Assembly: GCF_002871795.1 (NCBI RefSeq) | Contig: NZ_PNHL01000008.1 | Location: 126,178-190,177 of the forward strand | Origin: Brachybacterium sp. UMB0905 | Lineage (GTDB): Bacteria > Actinomycetota > Actinomycetes > Actinomycetales > Dermabacteraceae | Length of the DNA stretch: 64,000 nt | Direction: 5' to 3' | In this document: positions 18,501 to 26,042 of the stretch, piece by piece | How the letters are laid out: every line of letters starts with the position of its first letter | How positions within the stretch are numbered: the stretch's first letter is position 1 | Notes under the pieces: model-generated | The model's input: the letters and a program-made list of their open reading frames with translations, nothing else | Databases searched by the model: none | Told to the model about the DNA's origin: nothing | Program-made: the position numbers and the translations under genes

Positions 18501-18677
18501 GAGCGCGCGGTCCTGGTTGCTGACCCACACCCCGCCGTTGTTGACGTCCATGTCCGAGGACTGCTCGCCCTCATAGCGCACGGCGAAGGCGGTCAGCAGC
18601 ACCGCGATCAGGGAGAGGATCACGGTGGAGGCGATCGTGCTGCGACGGCGTCGCCGCGCACCACCGCTCGCGCTCAT
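12537..18677 (-). CDS. Giant membrane-anchored Ig-like / fibronectin type III repeat protein
   Basis: 2046 residues. After a basic tail (GGARRRRRS) an N-terminal membrane helix (about 14-34) leaves nearly all of the chain outside. Residues about 40-345 look like a beta-propeller-like region. A charged linker rich in Glu/Gln (about 365-405) follows. From about 405 to 1470 come tandem Ig/cadherin-like modules marked by recurring VDD…PG…VLxNDxDP motifs (for example VTRNDSDPDGD, LMNDSDPEED, VLANDRDPDGS). Four fibronectin III domains follow (about 1476-1862). The last 180 residues form a distinct domain with four Cys and lower GC. No LPXTG motif. Such proteins usually sit in an actinobacterial cluster with MoxR, DUF58, transglutaminase and FHA/PP2C genes; none is present here. 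Probably an adhesion or envelope protein; function unproven. Confidence 0.9.
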   Translation of the reverse strand: MSASGGARRRRRSTIASTVILSLIAVLLTAFAVRYEGEQSSDMDVNNGGVWVSNQDRALIGRLNVDATEYDARLSVAGDDIDILQSGYHVFTIGPRGVSPVNTASVVRGGVVELPPESEVVLGGDRVAIATPDGRVWVLSPDQAAAFSPDAFKPAYEAKGSEVHVTVTRAGTAMVLDGDQLHTFPRSVDTQNPQQDKPITLGGLSSKPEDVALTAVGEEPVVLDRAKRQLRMGTEVRTADLSEAQVSDANTLVLQQPGDASDHVAVATENSLLMVPMRGGDIAVHPAGGTGTPAAPAQVGGCAYGAWNAANRFARICEGHEPVIEAVPEAGPGADLRLRVNRDLVVLNDTVAGLSWMIRDSLKIVDQWVIEQEIQQDEQEEKEKEVVTSTITDVQEDRDQENRPPVAEDDEFGVRPGMNVVLPVTRNDSDPDGDVLLADLEGKQPSIGTVSPIRGGTQLQIAVDEDASGTATFTYIVDDGRGGTDTATVTLTVHPGEKNSPPEPAGQGIPRVQVLSGQTVTLNVLPYWEDPEGDAFYLADATIQPEDLVTFRADGTVTVDDAGLKTGPKQVTLTFRDEHGATSESVLEVESVTDPELAPITTTDHLQVVAGRTGVLRPLLNDINPAGGSLELTHVDEAPGLEVDADLTSGSVRVSGEVGTYYLEYTASAREASSQGLIRVDVTEPDPEAMLPVAVDDMLMATTGGQSLLDPLENDVDPTGGVLVTNSVTVPEDSGVKATVVGHHLIRVEVEPGAAVSEEPVPLTYEVANAEGSSTGTVRVMLAATDTQFANPVPAPDEAVVRAGDMVLVDVLSNDISPTGSTLHLGEISGTDGVEGLGVVETHDQQIRFRAAPDAQGEATISYEAVDQTGRDGSSRLRVRIIPADAEDTPPQPQNLVARAVAGSPVRIPVPTTGIDAEGDSVMLMGISEPAPQLGEITSATGQWIEYVPYPDAVGTDTFRYQVMDASGAIGTAEVLVGVAAPPELNQPPYAVDDELDVRPGREIQIPVLMNDSDPEEDALQLLHDSVTPLTDIEVIPPAEGRSSDRITVMTPEEPGTHTLTYEVSDGQLTSAATVTLRVDPGAPLRDPIAVDDYVDPAQVLDPAGETITVDVLANDRDPDGSISDLTVRMEDGADGSLLSDDGILTVIPGEEQQRLRYTITDRDEQTSSGYVWVPGTARIPPVWVGGTLEVVSGSELSIDLADSSLVRVRPGAQHARVLDDDAAQADHTDGTPLVADETTLVYRPAEDYEGRDTITVEVSDGAAGDATAASGSLSIPIEVLSGETNQPPTLRGSLIEVESGGSATTVDLRTAAEDPDGDPLEFSVDDSVLPEGVSASINGSTLSVSAELDAPRGETIQLPVTVTDSVTAPVTETFQLTVTGSRRPKVSPGLDEQVIDAGTTGRVDVLENDSNPFPGEPLTLVDAQRVSGDGGVKLEGDQVIIEPDPEFAGILTASYTVEDATGDPERRATGEIRATVRGKPEAPSAPRVGEVGDGTVELAFTAGDDNGAPISGYTVTAASGGNVTQKCTSTTCTVTGLTNGTEYTFQVVAHNEVGDSPASSPSAPATPDVRPEPPGTPQVQRGDRQLQVSWSRPENRGSALQKYDVQRRDEGGRLETRSVDATSTELTWDELDNGHDYSFRVRAHNLSEEPSDWSGWSRPQHPAGPPKAVSGVEASRTNDRLGGGVTITWDKPDADVHNGEPISGYTIRASDGTTVTAGGDATSATMRNLDPDTGYTFTVTAKNSVGQGATSARSKEVVPWAIPEAPKDVEARLPNEGTGAGPNGRAVVSWKPAQDNGTAIKDYVISWDGGSKTVDASTTEVTIDTLDNGSSYRFTVQARNRFKGGESAPSDPSNSVTPYTRPEAPIARGDNTPFICYSLNACQTIVRVDKPTDLGGVPLKSITLHSGDVECNRTDLTEKTWATCNVAESAKYTMTVTVENEKGLVSEPTTVTFSTPSWNGGKPHVPINLTWKKGTKGTESYIVTIGDTDFPAVDYEFRTYHQGAWKSVGKSSGTFEISTTASGGSDFYVRAVDKNGNYSKTVAFQ

Positions 18678-18888
18678 CGTCGCTCCTCATCCCGTGGTCC
18701 TGCGCTCATCCCATGATCTCGCGCTCAGCCCGGGGACCAAGCGGTGAGCAGGGACGACGATAGTCGACCGAGCGGCCCGAAGGCACCCGGCATCCGCATG
18801 GTCACCCAGTGGTCACCCAGGTTTCACCGCCGGGGTGACTACATGGCGGGCACCCACAGCTCCTATGGACAGCGCGACGGGGGCGCCG

Positions 18889-19578
18889 TCACGTCTCGGC
18901 TGGGGCGGCGGCGCGGGTGTTCATGTCCCCCAGCAGGACAGCGGGGCCGCGCAGCGGAGCCAGGGCCGTCGCGAGATGCGCCGCCTGCGCAGCGCGATGC
19001 TGCGCGGTGAAGGCATCGAGATGGGTGGTGATCACCGTGGCCTCTCCCCCACCGCGGCCGGCCAGATCCACGCGCGCAGCGAGCGCGACCCGCGGCTCGG
19101 GATCCTTTCCCTCCACCCCGCGGGCCGACGGGAGCGGAATCCGGCCGGGAAAGGCAGCGGACGCGGTCACGGATTCGGCGTCGGGGGCGGGGGCGCTGTG
19201 GATGGGGTCGTCGGGGACGGGGGCATCGGGGGCGGGAGTGCCGTCAGACCTCCGGTCCTGCACGGGCAACTCGAGGGGTTCCAGCGGGAGCTTCGAGAGC
19301 AGCGCCACGCCGTATTCGCGGGGCTCTGCCCGCCCGCTCGGCGCGGGCAGCGTGATCGCGGGCGCATACAGGGCGTCCATGCTGAGCCCTTCCGCGAGGC
19401 GCCCCGGCTGATCCTCGTAGCCGGAGCGTTCCCCGAACCGGCGGTCGACCTCCTGCAGGGCGACCACATCGGCCTCGGTGCCGCGGATCACCTCGAGCGT
19501 GCGCGAGAGATCCAGTCGGTTGACGGCGGAGGCTCCATGGCGGATGTTGAAGCTCACCACCCGGAGCCTGCTGCTCAT
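18889..19578 (-). CDS. Endonuclease/exonuclease/phosphatase (EEP) family protein, C-terminally truncated
   Basis: 229 residues. N-terminus MSSRLRVVSFNIRHGASAVN carries the EEP metal-site Asn; VVALQEVDRRFG carries the catalytic-site Glu; TTHLDAF and the late GDMNTR segments are also family motifs. The chain stops 10 residues after GDMN, whereas family members continue 40-60 residues to a final SDH motif with a catalytic His. No SDH-like continuation was found in the other frames immediately downstream. An internal Pro/Asp/Ala-rich insert (about 119-150) is also present. Its ATG overlaps the dnaE stop (ATGA), so it is cotranscribed and coupled with dnaE. Possibly a decayed or non-catalytic member. 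Confidence 0.75.
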   Translation of the reverse strand: MSSRLRVVSFNIRHGASAVNRLDLSRTLEVIRGTEADVVALQEVDRRFGERSGYEDQPGRLAEGLSMDALYAPAITLPAPSGRAEPREYGVALLSKLPLEPLELPVQDRRSDGTPAPDAPVPDDPIHSAPAPDAESVTASAAFPGRIPLPSARGVEGKDPEPRVALAARVDLAGRGGGEATVITTHLDAFTAQHRAAQAAHLATALAPLRGPAVLLGDMNTRAAAPAET

Positions 19579-22500
19579 TGCAGGCAGCCCGGCCCCAGCA
19601 GCGCCTTCAGCGAGGCATACAGCGCCGCCGACGGGGTGACCGACAGGCGCTTGTCCAGCTGCATGAGGGTGGCTCGCCCGGGCTCCTGCAGGCGCAGCCG
19701 CACTTCGGAGGAACCGGGGTTGTCCTCGAGCACGCCGCGCAGCTCCTCGGCCACACGCTGGGTGGCGCGCGCCGCGGGCAGCGCGATGACGACCGGCCCG
19801 CCGACGCCGCCGCCGGTCTCCGGGATCGTCATCTCCATCACGCGCAGCTCCGGCATGCCCTTGGAGGTGTCCACCCGGCCCTTCATGGAGACGATGAGGT
19901 CCTCAGCGAGCTCGGTCGCGACGGTCTGATAGGTGGAGGGGAACAGCAGGCAGTCGATCGACCCCTCGAGGTCCTCGACGGTGGCGATCGCCCACATGTC
20001 GCCCTTCTTCGTGGTCTTGCGGGCCAGCTGCGTGATGAGCCCCGCGATCGTGACCATCTGTCCATCCTGCACGGCGCCATCATCGGCGAGCGCGGAGATG
20101 CTCGTGGTGGAGTTCTGAGCGATGACATGCTCGAGCCCATACAGCGGGTGGTCGGAGACGTACAGGCCCAGCATGTTCCGCTCGAAGGCGAGCTTCTCCT
20201 TGCGGTCCCATTCCGGCAGGTCCGGGATGGTGATGGTCGCGGCAGACCCGGAGGCCATCGCCTCGCCATCCTCCCCGGCCGCGCCGCCCAGCATGTCGGC
20301 GAACAGGTCGTACTGGCCCTGGGCCTCCTTGCGCTTGATGTCCACCACCGCGTCGACCGCATCCTCGTGGACGAGCACGAGGGAGCGACGGTTCGCGCCC
20401 AGGGTGTCGAAGGCCCCGCCCTTGATGAGCGATTCGATGGTGCGCTTGTTGCACACGGACAGCGGCACCTTGTCCAGGAAGTCAGTGAAGGAGGTGAAGG
20501 CACCCTTCTCCTCGCGGGCGGCGATGATCTCCTCGACCACGTGGGCGCCGACGTTGCGGATCGCCGAGAGGCCGAAGCGGATGTCATCCCCCACGGCAGA
20601 GAAGTACAGGCCCGATTCGTTCACGTCCGGAGGCAGCACGGTGATGCCGCGGTGGCGGCAGTCCCCCAGGTACAGGCCCAGGCGGTCGCGGTTCTCCTGG
20701 GTGGAGGTCAGCAGCGCCGCCATGTATTCCGTCGGATAGTTCGCCTTGAGGTAGGCGGTCCAGTAGGACACCACCCCGTAGGCGGCCGAATGCGATTTGT
20801 TGAAGGCGTAGTCGGCGAACGGCAGCAGGGTCTCCCACAGGGCCTGCACGGCGGCGTCGGAGAATCCGTTCTCCTTCATCCCCGCTTCGAAGGAGACGTA
20901 CTGCTTGTCCAGCTCCGCCTTCTTCTTCTTGCCCATCGCGCGGCGGAGGATGTCCGCCTGGCCCAGCGAGTAGCCGGCCACCTTCTGGGCGGTCTGCATG
21001 ACCTGCTCCTGGTAGACCAGCACACCGTAGGTCTCCCCCAGGATCTCTGCGAGCGGCTCCTCGAGCTCGGGGTGGATCGGGGTGATCTCCTGCAGCCCGT
21101 TCTTGCGCAGCGCGTAGTTGGTGTGGGAGTTCATGCCCATCGGCCCGGGCCGGTAGAGCGCGGAGACCGCGGTGATGTCACCGAACCAGTCCGGTTTCAT
21201 CTGCCGCAGCAGGGTGCGCATGCCGGAGCCATCCAGCTGGAACACGCCGAGCGTGTCGCCCTTCTGCAGCAGCTGGTAGGTGGCCGGGTCATCGAACGGC
21301 AGGGTCTCGAGGTCCGGGGCCTGTTTGCCGTTGCGTTCGATGTTCTCCACCGCATCGGAGAGCACGGTGAGGTTCCGCAGCCCCAGGAAGTCCATCTTGA
21401 GCAGGCCCAGGGTCTCGCACGTGGGGTACTCGAACTGGGTGATGATCTGCCCGTCGGAGGGGCGGCGCATCATCGGGATGATGTCGGTCAGGGGGTGGCT
21501 GGACATGATGACCGCGCAGGCGTGCACGCCCCAGCCGCGGGTGAGGCCCTCTACGCCCTTGGCAATCTCCACGACCTTCTGCACATCGGGGTCCTCATCG
21601 TGGAGCCGACGGAACTCCCCGGCCTCCGCGTACCGCTTGTGCTCGGGGTCGAAGATACCCGCGAGCGGGATGTCCTTGCCCATCACCGCCGGCGGCAGCG
21701 CCTTGGTGATCCGGTCGCCCATCGCGAAGGGGTAGTCCAGCACCCGGGCGGCATCCTTGAGGGAGTTCTTCGTCTTCATGACGCCGTAGGTGACGACCTG
21801 GCTGATGCGGTCATCGCCGTACTTCTGCTCCACGTACTCGATAACCTCGCCGCGGCGACGGTCGTCGAAGTCGACGTCGAAGTCCGGCATGGAGACACGG
21901 TCGGGGTTCAGGAAGCGCTCGAACAGCAGGCCGTGCTCGAGGGGATCCAGGTCCGTGATCCGCATGGCGTAGGCGACCATCGACCCGGCGCCGGAGCCGC
22001 GCCCGGGACCGACGCGAATGCCCTGTTCCTTGGCCCATTTGATGTAGTCGGAGACCACCAGGAAGTAGCCGGGGAAGCCCATCTGGAGGATCACGCCCAC
22101 CTCGTAGTCGGCACGCTTCTGGACCTCATCGGGGATGCCCGCCGGGTAGCGGTACTCCAGGCCGCGCTGCACCTCCTTGACGAACCAGGACTCCTCGTCC
22201 TCGCCGGAGGGGGTGGGGAAGGTGGGCATGTAGTTCGCGCCCTCGGCGGTGGTGGCGAAGGCGACGTCGCACATCTCGGCGATCCGCAGGGTGTTGTCGC
22301 AGGCCTCAGGCAGTTCGCGGAACAGCTCGCGCATCTCGCGGGCGGACTTCAGGTAGTAGCCGGAGCCGTCGAACTTGAAACGGTCCGGGTCTGCCAGGCG
22401 CGACCCGGAGTTGATGCACAGCAGCACATCCTGGATCGTGGCGTCGGCTTCGGTGACGTAGTGCAGGTCGTTCGTGGCGACCAGCGGGGCGCCGATCTGC

Positions 22501-23150
22501 TTGCCCACCTCGAGCAGGTCCTTGGTGACGCGCTGCTCGATGGAGAGCCCGTGGTCCATGAGCTCGATGAAGTAGTTGTCCTTGCCGAACATGTCCTGGA
22601 ACTCGCCGGCGGCCTTTACGGCCTCATCGAACTGGCCCAGGCGCAAGCGGGTCTGGATTTCCCCCGACGGACAGCCGGAGGTCGCGATGAGGCCCGGGGC
22701 GTACTTGGCGAGGATCTCTCGGTCCATGCGCGGCCACTTGCCCATCTGCCCATCGAGCGAGGCCGCGGAGGCCAGGCGGAACAGATTGTGCATGCCCTCC
22801 GTGGACTGCGAGAGCAGGGTGAGGTGGGTGTAGGCGCCGCGGGCGGAGACGTCATCCCCGGCGGCCTGCTGTTCCTTGGTGCCCCACTGGACGCGGGTGC
22901 GGTCGTGTCGGCTGGTGCCGGGGGTCACGTACGCCTCCACGCCGATGATCGGCTTGATCCCGGCGTCGGTCGCAGCCTTGTAGAACTCGTAGGCGCCGAA
23001 CAGGTAGCCGTGGTCGGTGATCGCCACCGCCGGCTGCCCCTGGTTCACGGTCTCCGCAACGAGCTTGTCGATCTTCGCGGCGCCATCCAGGAGGGAGTAG
23101 TCCGTGTGGACGTGGAGGTGGACGAAGTCATCGGATCCCGCAGCAGCCAT
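19575..23150 (-). CDS. dnaE: DNA polymerase III alpha subunit
   Basis: Catalytic subunit of the replicative polymerase, 1191 residues. N-terminal PHP domain (FVHLHVHTDYSLLDGAAKID, ITDHGYLFG), the polymerase active-site loop MPDFDVDFDDRR (about residues 415-426), GPGRGSGAGSMVAY, the helix-hairpin-helix segment near 850-900, and a C-terminal OB-fold (VTIAGLITQLARKTTKKGDMWAI). Length and architecture fit DnaE1, the essential actinobacterial replicase. Starts at ATG 23150; a coupled EEP gene overlaps its stop by 4 bp. Confidence 0.97.
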   Translation of the reverse strand: MAAAGSDDFVHLHVHTDYSLLDGAAKIDKLVAETVNQGQPAVAITDHGYLFGAYEFYKAATDAGIKPIIGVEAYVTPGTSRHDRTRVQWGTKEQQAAGDDVSARGAYTHLTLLSQSTEGMHNLFRLASAASLDGQMGKWPRMDREILAKYAPGLIATSGCPSGEIQTRLRLGQFDEAVKAAGEFQDMFGKDNYFIELMDHGLSIEQRVTKDLLEVGKQIGAPLVATNDLHYVTEADATIQDVLLCINSGSRLADPDRFKFDGSGYYLKSAREMRELFRELPEACDNTLRIAEMCDVAFATTAEGANYMPTFPTPSGEDEESWFVKEVQRGLEYRYPAGIPDEVQKRADYEVGVILQMGFPGYFLVVSDYIKWAKEQGIRVGPGRGSGAGSMVAYAMRITDLDPLEHGLLFERFLNPDRVSMPDFDVDFDDRRRGEVIEYVEQKYGDDRISQVVTYGVMKTKNSLKDAARVLDYPFAMGDRITKALPPAVMGKDIPLAGIFDPEHKRYAEAGEFRRLHDEDPDVQKVVEIAKGVEGLTRGWGVHACAVIMSSHPLTDIIPMMRRPSDGQIITQFEYPTCETLGLLKMDFLGLRNLTVLSDAVENIERNGKQAPDLETLPFDDPATYQLLQKGDTLGVFQLDGSGMRTLLRQMKPDWFGDITAVSALYRPGPMGMNSHTNYALRKNGLQEITPIHPELEEPLAEILGETYGVLVYQEQVMQTAQKVAGYSLGQADILRRAMGKKKKAELDKQYVSFEAGMKENGFSDAAVQALWETLLPFADYAFNKSHSAAYGVVSYWTAYLKANYPTEYMAALLTSTQENRDRLGLYLGDCRHRGITVLPPDVNESGLYFSAVGDDIRFGLSAIRNVGAHVVEEIIAAREEKGAFTSFTDFLDKVPLSVCNKRTIESLIKGGAFDTLGANRRSLVLVHEDAVDAVVDIKRKEAQGQYDLFADMLGGAAGEDGEAMASGSAATITIPDLPEWDRKEKLAFERNMLGLYVSDHPLYGLEHVIAQNSTTSISALADDGAVQDGQMVTIAGLITQLARKTTKKGDMWAIATVEDLEGSIDCLLFPSTYQTVATELAEDLIVSMKGRVDTSKGMPELRVMEMTIPETGGGVGGPVVIALPAARATQRVAEELRGVLEDNPGSSEVRLRLQEPGRATLMQLDKRLSVTPSAALYASLKALLGPGCLQ

Positions 23151-23262
23151 GCGGTCCAGGGTAGCCGCGGGGGGCGACGGATGAGAGGGCCGGGCAGGTC
23201 GCAGAAGTCACCCCGGCGGGTCGACGGCGGGGCGCATCGGGTGCAGGTGAAGAATCGCCGAA

Positions 23263-24222
23263 TCACTGAGCACCATCGGGGCGATCAGCTGGCTCATCGG
23301 CTCTCTCTGCGGCCAGCAGATGCGGGAGGCCGGCAAGATCCGAGAAGCGGGCAGCGAGCTTCATCGTCAGCGGGTCCTCCGGGCCTCCGTGCCGACGCTC
23401 GAGCGCGGTGATCTCCGATATCGCGTCAGCGCACATCGGCTCACCCGCGCTCGCAGCACCCAGAAGCAAGCAGCAGAAGCTCAGGTAGTAATACTCCTCA
23501 GGCACCTCCTGCGCATCTTCTCGCAGTGCCGCAGATTCACGCACCTTACGGGCAGCAAGAAGAATCGCTGGCGCCGCTGAGACGGGGAGCGGCGTGACTC
23601 TGGGCGTCAGCAGACGGAGAACCTGCAGCATCCAATAACCATTGATCGGAGATGGAAGCTTATCGCCGTCTCCGCCCACATAATGCTCGACCTCCGCACT
23701 GAGATACCGGCCCACCTGCTCTCCCGAAGCTCGTTCGAGAAGCATATCGGTGAGCGCCTCCGGTTGGATCTCCACCCCGACGTCGTAGAGGTCGTCACGG
23801 ATCCAATGCAGCGGCTCGCGGCCCTCGGCGTCCCGACGCACCGCGAGTTCGACGTATTCCACAAGCGTCGACTCGAGCGTCGCTCGAGCCTCAGCCTCAG
23901 CAGCCAGTGAGGCGAGAAGCTGATTCGGATCGTCGTCATCGGCGACGAGGCAGGCGACAAGCACCGCCGCGCCATGAACACACAGATGCTGTGAGGCGGC
24001 GAGCGGATCGTTGTACCGAGCTCCGCAGGTGCAGTGGAGCGTCACCGGCCACGACAGCGAGATCCTGGCAACGTGCGGTGGCACCGTTGAGACGATCCCC
24101 TCCGCGACGTTGGAGCTATTGTCCATCAGGTAGTCCACGTTCGAGGCACGACGCACAGCCTCCGGAAGGACGTGGAGCCCGGCGAGTCTCGTGAGGTCGC
24201 TGAGGCGGATCTCTTTGCTCAT
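23263..24222 (-). CDS. SWIM zinc-finger protein of unknown function
   Basis: 319 residues. A SWIM-type zinc site is visible near residues 64-84: C-T-C, then about 15 residues, then L-C-V-H-G, followed by the usual hydrophobic helix AAVLVACLVA. The SWIM motif (CxC…CxH) binds nucleic acid or protein in SWI2/SNF2 ATPases, MuDR transposases and plant FHY3/FAR1. No helicase or nuclease motif is seen in the rest, which is largely helical and acidic. GC is visibly lower than in the neighbours. Divergent from the DUF6308 gene with a 121-bp spacer. No Shine-Dalgarno precedes the ATG, so the start is moderately sure. Function unknown. Confidence 0.65.
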   Translation of the reverse strand: MSKEIRLSDLTRLAGLHVLPEAVRRASNVDYLMDNSSNVAEGIVSTVPPHVARISLSWPVTLHCTCGARYNDPLAASQHLCVHGAAVLVACLVADDDDPNQLLASLAAEAEARATLESTLVEYVELAVRRDAEGREPLHWIRDDLYDVGVEIQPEALTDMLLERASGEQVGRYLSAEVEHYVGGDGDKLPSPINGYWMLQVLRLLTPRVTPLPVSAAPAILLAARKVRESAALREDAQEVPEEYYYLSFCCLLLGAASAGEPMCADAISEITALERRHGGPEDPLTMKLAARFSDLAGLPHLLAAERADEPADRPDGAQ

Positions 24223-24343
24223 GGCAGAAGCATCGCGGACGGGTGTGACAGTGCGAGAGCTGGAGCGATCCGTTAGGTATGTCGGAGCCCGCTCGTACGC
24301 TTCTACCCATCTCAGACCGGCGCGTCAGCGAGGAGAAGCCGCC

Positions 24344-25099
24344 ATGACCGACATGAACCTGCCGCGGATCCTGCAGGACGATAAGTCCACGCATCAGGAG
24401 GCGGTGGACCGCCTCAGGGACTACTGCTTCTCGACCCGCCTCCTCCCCGCGAAAAGCGGCGCACACGCAAACCCGCTGACATTGCCGTACTTCACGGGAT
24501 CTCGCTTCGAAAGCTTCGGTCAGCAGCCGGGGACCGAGAACGAGATCACGGCATCAGATCTTCTGTCACTCTCCCTGCTGTCTGTACCCATCAAGGCGGA
24601 CGCGACGCTCATCATCATCGAGGAGCGCAGAAGCCGCATCACAGAGCTCTTGCAGGAGCTGCCGACGGACAAGGACCTCGGCGAACTGGATGAAGAGACG
24701 TTCTGCTCGATGCTCGGTGCAGAACGGACGGCGGGATCGGCCAGTCCTGGCCAGGAGCTCTGGGATCTCCTGCGTGGCAATGGGCTCGACGGGAGGATCG
24801 GCATGGGACCGGTGCGGGTGAGCAAGCTACTCGCGCGCAAACGGCCGCGGCTCGTGCCGATCTACGACACGCAGGTCGCGACGGCCTTCGATCTCCGGGA
24901 CTCACGCGGATACTGGAAAGAGTTCCACAGCATCATGCGACCCGAGGTCGGGCTCGCCGATCGCCTCAGCCGCATCCGCACTGAAGCAGGGGTTGTCGAG
25001 TCGGACATGTCCCTCCTCCGCGTGATGGACATCCTCGTCTGGCATGCGCAGAAGTACACGGACGAGACGTGGCGGGATCGCGTGCTCTCCACGCCGTGA
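24344..25099 (+). CDS. DUF6308 family protein
   Basis: 251 residues; start ATG 24344 has AGGAG at 24331-24335. An upstream in-frame ATG-less extension to 24191 lacks a ribosome-binding site and overlaps the divergent gene. Motifs recalled from DUF6308: the early YFTGSRFESFG, the middle ITASDLLSLSLLSVPI, and the strongly conserved KLLARKRPRLVPIYDTQV (about residues 164-181), followed by W-rich helices ending DILVWHAQKY. No enzymatic function is established for this family. GC is lower than flanking genes, and it is divergent from the SWIM protein gene. Probably recently acquired; a functional link between the two is only a possibility. Confidence 0.7.
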   Translation: MTDMNLPRILQDDKSTHQEAVDRLRDYCFSTRLLPAKSGAHANPLTLPYFTGSRFESFGQQPGTENEITASDLLSLSLLSVPIKADATLIIIEERRSRITELLQELPTDKDLGELDEETFCSMLGAERTAGSASPGQELWDLLRGNGLDGRIGMGPVRVSKLLARKRPRLVPIYDTQVATAFDLRDSRGYWKEFHSIMRPEVGLADRLSRIRTEAGVVESDMSLLRVMDILVWHAQKYTDETWRDRVLSTP

Positions 25100-25121
25100 G
25101 TTGGCGACACGCGCCAGTCCC

Positions 25122-26042
25122 TCACCCCAGCAGGAACTCCGCCACGCGCGTGATGTAGCCGGGCCGGTCCGCGAAGTAGGAGCCGCAATGGCCTGCACCC
25201 TCGGTGAGCTGGAGCGTCGTCCCCTCCCCCGCGGCGGCGGCGAGCTCGTGGGCATGTGCGACGGGAACAACCTCGTCGGCCGTGGAATGGAACAGGAGGA
25301 CCGGGCGCGGAGCGATGCCTCTGATCGCCTCCGTCGGCCGCACCTGCGCAAAACCGTAGCCATACACGGCGCGGGTCGCGGCATCGACCAGACTCGCCGC
25401 CGCGCCGGGCAGGCGCATCGCCGCAGCGGCCGCGGCGATCACCCCGTGCATGTGGGCGAAGGCGGAGTCCGCGACCACGCGTTCGATGCCGTCGTCCTCT
25501 GCCGCGACCAGCAGCGAGACCGCCGCGCCCATCGAGAACCCCACAAGCGAGATGCGCGCCCCCGGCACCCGGTCTCGTACCCAGGCGATTGCGGCGCGCA
25601 GGTCCTGCTGCTCGTGGAAGCCGAGTGACTGCTTCCCGTCGCCGGACTCGCCGTTGCCGCGGAAGTCGTACAGCAGCACGCTTATCCCGGCTCGTCGCAG
25701 CCCCGTACCGATGCCCAGCAGCTGCGACTTGTCGCCACGAAACCCGTGGGAGGCGATCACCACGTCAGCGCTGCCGGGCGCTTCCATCCACCAGCCACGC
25801 AGCTGTGCCCCATCAGCCGCGGTGAACTCCACGTCCTCGAACGCGGTCTGCAGTTCGAAGGGCGTGAAGGTGTACAGCAGCTCGGGACGATGGGGGCCGT
25901 TGATCATGCGCGCTCCCACCAGCCCACCCGCGACGCTGAGGACGGCGGCACCTGCGGCGGTGGTACCGAGGACGGATGCGAGCCGAGAGCTGGACCAGCG
26001 AGGCCTGATGCCCGCCGCGTCACGCGAATGCTGTGCGCTCAT
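25122..26042 (-). CDS. Alpha/beta hydrolase, membrane-anchored
   Basis: 306 residues. An N-terminal hydrophobic segment (about 22-45, ASVLGTTAAGAAVLSVAGGLVGA) suggests a signal anchor. The hydrolase fold follows: oxyanion-side HGFRGDK, YDFRGNGESG, nucleophile elbow VGFSMGAAVS, the acid in LLFHSTADEVVP, and the catalytic His in GAGHCGSYF. This is the pattern of YqkD/FrsA-like serine hydrolases (peptidase S9/S33-like). Substrate unknown. Start ATG overlaps the stop of the upstream gene by 4 bp (ATGA), so they form a two-gene operon. Convergent with the DUF6308 gene, 22 bp away. Confidence 0.88.
   Translation of the reverse strand: MSAQHSRDAAGIRPRWSSSRLASVLGTTAAGAAVLSVAGGLVGARMINGPHRPELLYTFTPFELQTAFEDVEFTAADGAQLRGWWMEAPGSADVVIASHGFRGDKSQLLGIGTGLRRAGISVLLYDFRGNGESGDGKQSLGFHEQQDLRAAIAWVRDRVPGARISLVGFSMGAAVSLLVAAEDDGIERVVADSAFAHMHGVIAAAAAAMRLPGAAASLVDAATRAVYGYGFAQVRPTEAIRGIAPRPVLLFHSTADEVVPVAHAHELAAAAGEGTTLQLTEGAGHCGSYFADRPGYITRVAEFLLG

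Noticed and set aside
12672..18716. Very long antisense open frame opposite the giant Ig/Fn3 gene
   Set aside because: Low-complexity His/Gly/Arg/Val composition typical of the complement of a GC-rich gene, no start signals, no recognisable domain; the sense frame has clear modular homology.
19578..23411. Long open frame antisense to dnaE
   Set aside because: Same artefact of high GC third positions; dnaE motifs are unambiguous on the other strand.
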